In this document: one piece after another, positions 7,672-12,924 of the stretch
Numbering within the stretch: the first letter of the stretch is position 1
Layout of the letters: the number at the start of each line of letters is the position of its first letter
DNA from: Chloroflexota bacterium
Lineage (GTDB): Bacteria; Chloroflexota; Dehalococcoidia; Bin125
DNA: 12,924 bases
Assembly: GCA_026705105.1 (NCBI GenBank)
Contig: JAPPBK010000201.1
Location: 1-12,924 of the forward strand
Direction: 5' to 3'
Notes under the pieces: generated by a model
Database searches by the model: none
What the model was told of the DNA's origin: nothing
The model's input: the letters and a program-made list of their open reading frames with translations, nothing else
Program-made: the position numbers and the translations under genes

Positions 7672-9261
7672 CTACGGCGACTGACCGACGTACTTCTCGC
7701 CCAGCGCCGTCTCCCAGCGCAGATAGTGCTGCATGTCGGCATAGCCGCGCTGCGGGCCAAATGTGAGGATGTCGCTCGGCGGCGACATGACGCCGGTGAG
7801 ACCAGTCTCGAGCGGCAAGCCGGCGTCTCGATACGCGATCATGCCCTTGCCAAGCGCGCTCACGGACTCGCGGCCGAGTTCGCTCAGCGTTCGAGCCGCG
7901 AGCAACGATTGCATGCCGTCCTCGCAGATTGCGATGACTGGCGTCGTAACATCCGGCGAGAGCTGCTCGATGTCGCGTTCCAGGGTCGCGCGCGGTGCCC
8001 AGCGAGCTCCGGGCGGATGGCCGGCGGCAAACTCCTGGCTGGTTCCGACGTGAAGCAGGACGGCGTCGGCCCGATCGAAGACCGCTCTCGGTTCGACCAC
8101 GGTGACGGACTCCCGTGCTTCGCGAAGCAAGGCAGGCTCCGTCAACTCCCGGCCTCGTTCCAGCGTCCGGCCGGACGAGCTCCAGGCGCCGATCCCGCCG
8201 TCCAGCGCGTAGGTGTGGCGATGTCCCATCTGCCTGTACCAGGACGCGGTCAGCGCCGCGCGCGCGACGCCGTCGCAGGCGAAGACGATCGGTGCGTGGT
8301 GGACGATCGCGACATCGTCGCTGCGCTGCACGGCCTGTCCGCCGGGGAACCAGCGGAAACCGGGAATATGGCCGGCTGCGTGCTCGGCGTCGGTGCGTAC
8401 GTCGATGAAGTAGACGCTCTCCGACTGACTGCGCTCACGCAGTTCGTCCAGTTGCTCAACACCGATGAGCTGAACGCCGTCCTCTTCGGCGCAACGTCGG
8501 GCGTACTGCTCGGCGGCGGCTTGACCTTCATCGGTGACGTCCGGCAGCGCGTCGCGGTCTGCGCCGAACTCGAGCTCATGACCGGCGAGCATCCAGCCGG
8601 CGGTGCCGTTCTTGAGGCCGACGACCTCCCGCTCCAGCGACATCCGCTGCAAGACGCGGGTACCAATGATGCTGCGCGTCCGTCCGGCGCAGTTAACCAC
8701 GACTGTCGCGTCGGCGGGCGCGCCAGCCAGCACGTCGGTGATCCGCAGCGCCAGCTCGCCGCCGGGCATGCTGCGTCCGCCGGGGATACATGAGCGCCTG
8801 TACTCCTCCGGCGTGCGCGTATCGAGGATGACCAGCGGGTCGCCGCGCTCGATCCGATCATGCAGGTCGTCGGCGTCGATCTCGGGCACGTGGTGGACGA
8901 CCTCGACCCGCTCGCCAAAGTCCTTGCTCGGCACATTCACGCCCCACTCGGTCGGCAGGTCCAGAAACGCCCAGCGGTTGGTACCGCCCGACAGCGTCGA
9001 GACGTTGGTGTACCCCATCCGCTCCGCGGTCGCGGCGGCATAGTGAACGCGCCCCTCCTCCTCGTCGCAGAGGACGATCGGGGTGTCGGGATGGGGCACG
9101 GCGTCGGTTAGCTCAAACTCCAGCATCCGCCGAGGAACCAGGCTCGCCCCGACGATGTGCGAAGCGTTGTACTCGGGAGGGTCGCGGACATCGATCAGGG
9201 CGATGGGCGCATCGTCGGCGAGTCGTCGGTGGAGGCCGTGGGGTGTGATCGTTTCTGGCAT
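7672..9261 (-). CDS. Four-domain rhodanese-like sulfurtransferase
   Basis: The 529-residue protein is built from four consecutive rhodanese homology domains, at about 1-108, 122-235, 263-370 and 384-490. Each has the domain-start signature (LIDVRDPPEY, ILDTRTPEEY, FIDVRTDAEH, LLHVGTSQEF). Each also has a cysteine at the active-site position: C65 (CDEEEGR), C191 (CAGRTR), C329 (CDGVAR) and C446 (CEDGMQ). Only repeats 2 and 3 have the standard six-residue loop ending in Arg. Repeat 1 has one extra residue and repeat 4 ends in Gln. This matches the known four-repeat rhodanese family that includes P. aeruginosa PA2603. Family members are putative sulfur-transfer enzymes such as thiosulfate sulfurtransferases; the physiological acceptor is unknown. 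No signal peptide is visible, so it is cytoplasmic. AGGA lies eight bases before the ATG. It starts 45 bp after the synthetase alpha-subunit gene. Confidence 0.93.
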   Translation of the reverse strand: MPETITPHGLHRRLADDAPIALIDVRDPPEYNASHIVGASLVPRRMLEFELTDAVPHPDTPIVLCDEEEGRVHYAAATAERMGYTNVSTLSGGTNRWAFLDLPTEWGVNVPSKDFGERVEVVHHVPEIDADDLHDRIERGDPLVILDTRTPEEYRRSCIPGGRSMPGGELALRITDVLAGAPADATVVVNCAGRTRSIIGTRVLQRMSLEREVVGLKNGTAGWMLAGHELEFGADRDALPDVTDEGQAAAEQYARRCAEEDGVQLIGVEQLDELRERSQSESVYFIDVRTDAEHAAGHIPGFRWFPGGQAVQRSDDVAIVHHAPIVFACDGVARAALTASWYRQMGHRHTYALDGGIGAWSSSGRTLERGRELTEPALLREARESVTVVEPRAVFDRADAVLLHVGTSQEFAAGHPPGARWAPRATLERDIEQLSPDVTTPVIAICEDGMQSLLAARTLSELGRESVSALGKGMIAYRDAGLPLETGLTGVMSPPSDILTFGPQRGYADMQHYLRWETALGEKYVGQSP

Positions 9262-9306
9262 GGTCGGGGTCCTACCGATGCAAGTACTCCCCCGCTCCAG
9301 GAGTTC

Positions 9307-10722
9307 TCAGTTGACCGCCGCCAGCGTCGACGCCTTCCGCAGCGCATTAGCCGCGCGCTCGAAGCTGGGGAAGGTGGCGATGCCTTCTTCCTGGAGGCGG
9401 AGGCGGGCAGTGTGGGCGGCTTCTTCGACGTGGCTGGGGTGGAGCGCGGCGAGGAAGGGCTTGTCCGACTCGGCCATGAAGCGCTTGAGCGAGCCGATCA
9501 GACGGTCGAACTCCTCCGGCTTGTCCTGCCAGCGGCGGGCCATGAAGGTGGCCGAGAGTTCCATCCCGACCGCGTCGATGTTCTCGTCGGCGTTGAGAAT
9601 GTCGAAGATCGTGTCGAGGTGCTTGGGATCCTGGCCGATCGTGCCGGCGGCATCGAGCGGATTGCGGTAACTGCCGCCGATGATGTTGAAGAACTCGGAG
9701 AGCTGGGAGTAGCTCTTCTCGGAGAGCGTCGGCACCCTCCAGCCCGCCTTCTCGAAGGCGTCGGTGAGGACGACCGACTGGCCGCCGGTCATGGCGATTA
9801 GTCCCAGCCGATTGCCCTGGGTGCGTTTAGTCAACAACGTAGCTTTGACCACGTCGATCATCTCGTCGAGGTTGTGCACCGCGACCGCGCCGACCTGTCT
9901 GATCATCGCCTCCCAGATCGCCTGATCGCTGGCCAGCGAGGCCGTGTGCGAGCGGATCGCGCGGCCGCCGCCCTCAGTCTGGCCGCCTTTCCAGATGATC
10001 ACGGGCTTCTTCGCGGCGACTTCGCGCAGCGTCCGGAACAGGCGCTGGCCGTCGCGCGCGCCCTCGATGTACATGCCGATCACTTCGGTCTGCGGGTCGT
10101 CGACAAGGTACTCGAGATAGTCGGCGGCCTCGAGGATGATCCCGTTGCCGAAGCTGACCAGGGTCGAGCAGTAGAGCCCGTGCGCGGCGCCGGTCAGGGA
10201 GAAGTTCATCCCGTGCGTACCCGACTGCGAGACGAAACCGATGTTGCCCTGCACGCCGGCCGGTTGGTCGCGGTTGAATCGCACGCCGAGTCCGGGCACG
10301 TGCAGCCCCATGCAGTTGGGTCCAATCAGGGCCAGTCCCGAGGGGTCGGCAATCTCAAAGATCTTGTTCTGGAGCTCCACGCCGATGTCTTCACCGGTCT
10401 CGGCAAAGCCCGAGGTGAACAGCGTCACTCCACCGACGTTGGCCTCGACGCAACCCTGCACAATGAACGGCGCGACCTGTCGCGGCACGGCGCAAACGGC
10501 GAAGTCGACCTGGTCGGGAATGTCGGTGAGCGATTTGTAGTTGGGAATCCCCAACTCTTCGATCCCTGGAATCTCGTTCTCGTCGACTTGCACGCTGTAA
10601 ACGGGGCCGTCGAACTCTTTCATTGAGCGCAGCCAGTTGTAGCCACTCGCCTTCTTGTCGCCAATGACGGCGACCACCTTGGGCGCAAGCGCACGGGTCA
10701 GGCGTTCACGTGTGACGGCCAT
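9307..10722 (-). CDS. ADP-forming acetyl/acyl-CoA synthetase, alpha subunit
   Basis: This subunit carries the CoA-binding and phosphohistidine domains of the enzyme that converts acyl-CoA + ADP + Pi to acid + ATP + CoA, reversibly. The order is an N-terminal CoA-binding Rossmann domain (about 1-130, with VVAVIGDKKASG and FAVCAVPR), a succinyl-CoA-ligase-like domain (about 145-290, with LIGPNCMGLHVPG and FVSQSGTHG) and a further ligase-like domain to the end (LIAMTGGQSVVLTDAFEKAG). The phosphorylated histidine is H259 in GGGRAIRSHTASLASD, essentially the position of His257 in the Pyrococcus enzyme. The 471-residue length fits the separate alpha subunit of archaeal type; the ATP-grasp half is encoded just upstream by its own gene. 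AGGAG at 10730-10734 lies seven bases before the ATG. The substrate could be acetate or another short or aryl acid; sequence alone does not decide. Confidence 0.93.
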   Translation of the reverse strand: MAVTRERLTRALAPKVVAVIGDKKASGYNWLRSMKEFDGPVYSVQVDENEIPGIEELGIPNYKSLTDIPDQVDFAVCAVPRQVAPFIVQGCVEANVGGVTLFTSGFAETGEDIGVELQNKIFEIADPSGLALIGPNCMGLHVPGLGVRFNRDQPAGVQGNIGFVSQSGTHGMNFSLTGAAHGLYCSTLVSFGNGIILEAADYLEYLVDDPQTEVIGMYIEGARDGQRLFRTLREVAAKKPVIIWKGGQTEGGGRAIRSHTASLASDQAIWEAMIRQVGAVAVHNLDEMIDVVKATLLTKRTQGNRLGLIAMTGGQSVVLTDAFEKAGWRVPTLSEKSYSQLSEFFNIIGGSYRNPLDAAGTIGQDPKHLDTIFDILNADENIDAVGMELSATFMARRWQDKPEEFDRLIGSLKRFMAESDKPFLAALHPSHVEEAAHTARLRLQEEGIATFPSFERAANALRKASTLAAVN

Positions 10723-10745
10723 CGGAAGTCTCCTAGCTCAATCAG

Positions 10746-10869
10746 CCTCCCCCTCGCAGGGGGAGGTGCCGAAGGCGGAGGGGGTCCCGCCCGGCATTGG
10801 CGAATTTGCTCGTAACACCGCGAGGGACCCCCTCAGTCGCTACGCGACAGCTCCCCCTGCGAGGGGGAG
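10746..10869. repeat. 124-bp nested inverted-repeat element (MITE/REP-like) between synthetase subunit genes
   Basis: The left end is a hairpin, CCTCCCCC-TCGCA-GGGGGAGG (10746-10766). Next come a mini-hairpin GCC-GAA-GGC (10768-10776) and GAGGGGGTCCC (10778-10788). The right end mirrors this in reverse: GGGACCCCCTC (10824-10834), a hairpin GTCGC-TAC-GCGAC (10836-10848) and CTCCCCC-TGCGA-GGGGGAG (10851-10869). The ends are therefore inverted copies of each other and each folds on its own. From general knowledge, CTCCCCCTCGCAGGGGGAGG resembles a dispersed intergenic repeat of several GC-rich bacteria. It carries no gene and no obvious target-site duplication. On the beta-to-alpha transcript its first hairpin begins eight bases after the beta stop codon, so it may reduce or separate expression of the two subunits. 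Confidence 0.85.
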
Positions 10870-10877
10870 CGGGATTT

Positions 10878-11573
10878 CTACGAATCTGAAGTCAGCAGAA
10901 TGCGCGCGTCAACGGCGATCGCCCCATCGGGACGCGCGAAGACGGGATTGAGGTCCAGCTCCGCGATCTCCGGGTTTGCTTCAGCAAACTCCGAGAGCTG
11001 CAGCAACATCGACTCAATCGCCTCGAGGTTGGCCGCCGGCTGACCGCGGAAGCCTTCCAGCAGCGGAAATCCCTGGATCTCGCGGACCATCTCCGAAGCG
11101 TCGCGCGGCTCGAGCGGGACGATGCGGAAGGCGACGTCCTTGAGCACCTCGACGAAGACGCCGCCGAGGCCGAACATCAGCACCGGACCGAACTGCTGAT
11201 CCTGCGTGATACCGAGGATGACCTCCGCGCCCGGTTCCGCCATCGGCTGGACCGAGAGTCCATGCAAGTCTGCGCCCGGCGCCGAATCCGCAACGCGTGC
11301 GTGGATGGCGTCCCAGGCGGTTCGCAACTCCGCTTCGTCGGCGATGCCCAGTTCGACGCCGCCCACGTCGGTCTTGTGCGTGATCGCGTCGGAGACGACC
11401 TTGAGCGCCACGGGATAGCCGAGCTCGGCGGCGTGCGAGGCGGCCTCTTCGGCGGACGCGGCGAGCCGGGTTTCGGTCACGTTGACGCCCGCCTCGGCGA
11501 GCAGTTGTTTGGCTTCAACCTCGGACAACAGCGTGCGCTGCTCGGCGCGCGCGGCGGCAATCACATCGGTCAT
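10878..11573 (-). CDS. ADP-forming acetyl/acyl-CoA synthetase, beta subunit (ATP-grasp)
   Basis: This is the nucleotide-binding partner of the alpha subunit encoded next. It accepts phosphate from the alpha-subunit histidine and passes it to ADP. With the ATG at 11571-11573 it has 231-232 residues, the usual size for a free-standing beta subunit. ATP-grasp features are visible: LLAEAGV near the start, PVALKVVSDAITHKTDVGGV with the second catalytic histidine H66, FGPVLMFGLGGVFVEVLKDV (the nucleotide-binding core) and ELDLNPVF near the end. The chosen ATG has GGAG six bases upstream and places the domain start normally. A GTG at 11622-11624 in the same frame would add 17 residues that resemble no domain; its apparent ribosome site is part of a palindromic repeat. 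It is the first gene of the leftward run. Confidence 0.92.
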   Translation of the reverse strand: MTDVIAAARAEQRTLLSEVEAKQLLAEAGVNVTETRLAASAEEAASHAAELGYPVALKVVSDAITHKTDVGGVELGIADEAELRTAWDAIHARVADSAPGADLHGLSVQPMAEPGAEVILGITQDQQFGPVLMFGLGGVFVEVLKDVAFRIVPLEPRDASEMVREIQGFPLLEGFRGQPAANLEAIESMLLQLSEFAEANPEIAELDLNPVFARPDGAIAVDARILLTSDS

Positions 11574-11628
11574 GGGCGTCTCCGGCGAAATGGGCAGTTC
11601 GACTGGGGGCAGAATACACGCCACTTCT

Positions 11629-11656
11629 TTCTCCCCCCGCTAGCGCGGAGGGAGAA
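11629..11656. repeat. 28-bp hairpin repeat upstream of the synthetase operon
   Basis: TTCTCCCCCCGC (11629-11640), the loop TAGC and GCGGAGGGAGAA (11645-11656) form a 12-bp stem with one mismatch. It lies in the 145-bp divergent gap between the synthetase beta gene and the small helix-turn-helix gene. It could be a dispersed palindromic repeat, a transcript hairpin or an operator; sequence does not choose between these. Confidence 0.65.
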
Positions 11657-11677
11657 CAAGCGAGGCCTGCTATTCTG

Positions 11678-11683
11678 TATACT
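11678..11683 (+). promoter_or_regulatory. Possible -10 element for the small helix-turn-helix gene
   Basis: TATACT lies 35 bases before the ATG of the rightward gene, in a local AT-rich patch (CTATTCTGTATACTCAG) unusual for this GC-rich window. No convincing -35 hexamer is present about 17 bases upstream. The assignment is weak and rests on the hexamer and its position. Confidence 0.33.
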
Positions 11684-11718
11684 CAGTTTCGCAGTTCGCA
11701 TTTGCGTAGGAGCAGGCT

Positions 11719-11937
11719 ATGGCCGAGGGTGACCCGTTCGAGGACTGGCTGGACATCGTCGAGGCGGCGAGAGAGCTGAACATCCACCCGCAGTCGATGC
11801 GCCGCCTGATCAAGCAGGGCCGCGTTCCCGCACGCCTCTACGGCGGCAAGTACCTGATCGAGCGAGACCAACTCCTGATGTTCAAGTCGAACTACGACCC
11901 CCGCCCAGGCCGAAAGCGGTCGCCGAGGCTGTTGTAG
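11719..11937 (+). CDS. Small helix-turn-helix (excisionase/MerR-like) DNA-binding protein
   Basis: This 72-residue protein is almost entirely one DNA-binding domain of the HTH_17/excisionase type. The helix-turn-helix is LDIVEAARELNIHPQSMRRL (about 11-30). It is followed by the winged segment KQGRVPARLYGGKYLIERDQ (31-50) and a last short helix LLMFKSNY. A basic tail (RPGRKRSPRLL) ends the protein. The ATG has GGAG six bases upstream. It is the only rightward gene here. It lies divergently from the ADP-forming synthetase genes and convergently with acs, so it could regulate one of these acetyl-CoA genes. Alternatively it is a remnant or accessory of a mobile element, since excisionases share this fold; no integrase is nearby. 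The target is unknown. Confidence 0.82.
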   Translation: MAEGDPFEDWLDIVEAARELNIHPQSMRRLIKQGRVPARLYGGKYLIERDQLLMFKSNYDPRPGRKRSPRLL

Positions 11938-11976
11938 CCATCCATTGATTGGCAACGGCGACAATCCGCCGGCTAC
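11934..11976. terminator. Possible shared terminator region between convergent genes
   Basis: The 43-bp gap between the converging helix-turn-helix and acs genes is bracketed by GTAGCC (11934-11939) and GGCTAC (11971-11976). It also contains a small inner hairpin CGGCG-ACAATC-CGCCG (11956-11971). There is no T-run on either strand. A structured end for both transcripts is plausible but not demonstrated. Confidence 0.28.
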
Positions 11977-11980
11977 GCGC

Positions 11981-12924
11981 CTAATGCGCTGACGATGCGC
12001 CTTCGATGATCTCCTCGACCACGTGCGGCTCGGCCAGGGTCGTGACGTCGCCGACGTTTTCCGGCTCGCCTTCGGCGACCTTGCGCAGGATTCGGCGCAT
12101 GATCTTGCCGGAGCGGGTCTTGGGCAGGCCTCCGACGAACTGGATCTTGTCGGGCGTGGCGATCGGGCTGATCTCGGCGCGGACCTGGCGCTTGAGTTCG
12201 ACCGCGAGGTCGGGGCCGGGATCGAAGCCGTCCTTGAGCAGCACGTAGGCGTAGATGCCCTCGCCCTTGATCTCGTGCGGGTAGCCGACGACCGCCGCCT
12301 CGGCGCAGCCGGCATGACCAACCAGCGCGCCCTCGATCTCGGCCGTGCCCAGGCGGTGGCCGGAGACGTTGAGCACGTCGTCGACGCGGCCGGTCAACCA
12401 GTAGTAGCCGTCGTGATCGCGGAACGAACCGTCGCCGGTGAAGTACTTGCCCGGGTACTGGACGAAGTAGGTGTTGATGAAGCGTTCGTGGTCGCCGTAG
12501 ACGGTGCGCATCATGCCCGGCCAGCTCCGCGCCATGCAGAGCAGCCCGCTCTGGGGATTGCCGTCGAGCTCGTTGCCGTCCGGATCGACCAGCACCGGCT
12601 CGATCCCAAAGAAGGGCAGCGAGGCCGAGCCCGGCTTCATGTCGTTGGCGCCCGCGAGACCGGTCAGGACGTGCCCGCCCGTCTCGGTCTGCCAGTAGGT
12701 ATCGACGATCGAGCAGTGCCCGTCGCCGACGACATCGTGGTACCAGCGCCAGGCCTCGGGATTGATCGGCTCGCCGACCGTGCCGAGCACGCGCAGGCTG
12801 GAGCGCTGGTGGACCTTGACCCACTCGTCGCCCTCGCGCATCAGCGCCCGGATCGCGGTCGGCGCGGTGTAGAGGATGTTGATCCCCAGCCGGTCGACCA
12901 TGTCCCAGTAGCGCCCCGCGTCGG
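11981..12924 (-). CDS. acs: AMP-forming acetyl-CoA synthetase, C-terminal part; runs off the right edge
   Basis: Acs activates acetate with ATP to acetyl-AMP and then acetyl-CoA. The frame is open to the right edge, and its first residues here read DAGRYWDMVDRLGIN, aligning with the interior of Acs, so about 314 C-terminal residues of a usual 640-660 are present. Visible motifs are YTAPTAIRAL, GTVGEPINPEAW, DTYWQTETGG (adenylate-binding motif), KYFTGDG, GRVDDVLNVSGHRLGTAEIE (hinge and A8 motif) and PKTRSGKIMRR. The lysine in the last is the catalytic residue and, in studied bacteria, the one silenced by acetylation. The Met at 12899-12901 is internal, not a start. The TAG at 11981-11983 lies 43 bp from the convergent helix-turn-helix gene. 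Confidence 0.97.
   Translation of the reverse strand, partial: DAGRYWDMVDRLGINILYTAPTAIRALMREGDEWVKVHQRSSLRVLGTVGEPINPEAWRWYHDVVGDGHCSIVDTYWQTETGGHVLTGLAGANDMKPGSASLPFFGIEPVLVDPDGNELDGNPQSGLLCMARSWPGMMRTVYGDHERFINTYFVQYPGKYFTGDGSFRDHDGYYWLTGRVDDVLNVSGHRLGTAEIEGALVGHAGCAEAAVVGYPHEIKGEGIYAYVLLKDGFDPGPDLAVELKRQVRAEISPIATPDKIQFVGGLPKTRSGKIMRRILRKVAEGEPENVGDVTTLAEPHVVEEIIEGASSAH

Noticed and set aside
11574..11624. GTG at 11622-11624 as start of the synthetase beta subunit
   Set aside because: It adds 17 residues not typical of the domain, and its GGGGGGAG-like site is part of the palindromic repeat; the ATG at 11571-11573 has its own GGAG and gives the normal length. It is not fully excluded.
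11719..11937. Integrated mobile element based on the excisionase-like gene
   Set aside because: No integrase, attachment repeats or phage genes lie nearby; the fold is equally common in stand-alone regulators.
11973..12824. 283-codon minus-strand frame overlapping acs
   Set aside because: Arg/Ala-rich low-complexity translation in a shifted frame of acs, whose own frame carries all the family motifs.
11981..12901. Acs as a complete 306-residue protein starting at 12901
   Set aside because: The frame continues upstream to the window edge with residues typical of Acs (DAGRYWD), so this Met is internal and the gene is truncated by the window only.
1..12924. CRISPR array, tRNA or rRNA genes
   Set aside because: I saw no regularly spaced direct repeats, no tRNA cloverleaf with a CCA-type acceptor end, and no rRNA-like sequence; nearly all of the window is protein-coding.

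Overview
The window is bacterial, mostly high in GC, and almost entirely coding. An uninterrupted run of leftward (minus-strand) genes stretches from about 11.6 kb to the left edge. A small rightward gene follows, and then the end of another leftward gene that runs off the right edge. Pth and Mfd, a split archaeal-type ADP-forming acyl-CoA synthetase, a four-domain rhodanese and palindromic intergenic repeats occur together. This would fit a Chloroflexota-like or other environmental high-GC bacterium, but no rRNA or other strong marker is present and the assignment is weak.

Right part (9.3-12.9 kb), acyl-CoA energy metabolism. The window ends inside an AMP-forming acetyl-CoA synthetase gene (acs). 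A 72-residue helix-turn-helix protein points toward it. Divergent from that is the beta subunit gene and then the alpha subunit gene of an ADP-forming acetyl/acyl-CoA synthetase. The two subunit genes are separated by a 124-bp nested palindromic element. Acs makes acetyl-CoA at the cost of two phosphate bonds, whereas the ADP-forming enzyme can recover ATP from acyl-CoA, so the two could run acetate metabolism in opposite directions.

Middle (2.3-9.3 kb), housekeeping. The run continues with a four-domain rhodanese, peptidyl-tRNA hydrolase (pth), a coiled-coil protein of unknown function whose start overlaps the end of pth by 17 bp, and a full-length mfd (transcription-repair coupling factor). 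pth-mfd is a familiar bacterial pairing; the coiled-coil gene sits between the two. A compact double-hairpin repeat separates the coiled-coil gene from mfd.

Left part (1-2.3 kb), accessory-looking. Directly after mfd come a probable winged-helix protein, a GHKL-fold ATPase (34-bp overlap with the winged-helix gene) and the start of a third gene with a strong ribosome-binding site that continues beyond the left edge. Hand-counted lines here are about 50-58% GC, against about 70-77% for lines sampled further right. Together with the tight gene packing, this suggests an acquired module. GHKL/MORC-type ATPases are known from bacterial conflict and restriction-like systems, so an uncharacterised defence-type operon entering from the left is the most interesting possibility. 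Its effector would lie outside the window.

No gene-free stretch longer than 300 bases exists; the longest gap is the 155 bp between the two synthetase subunits.
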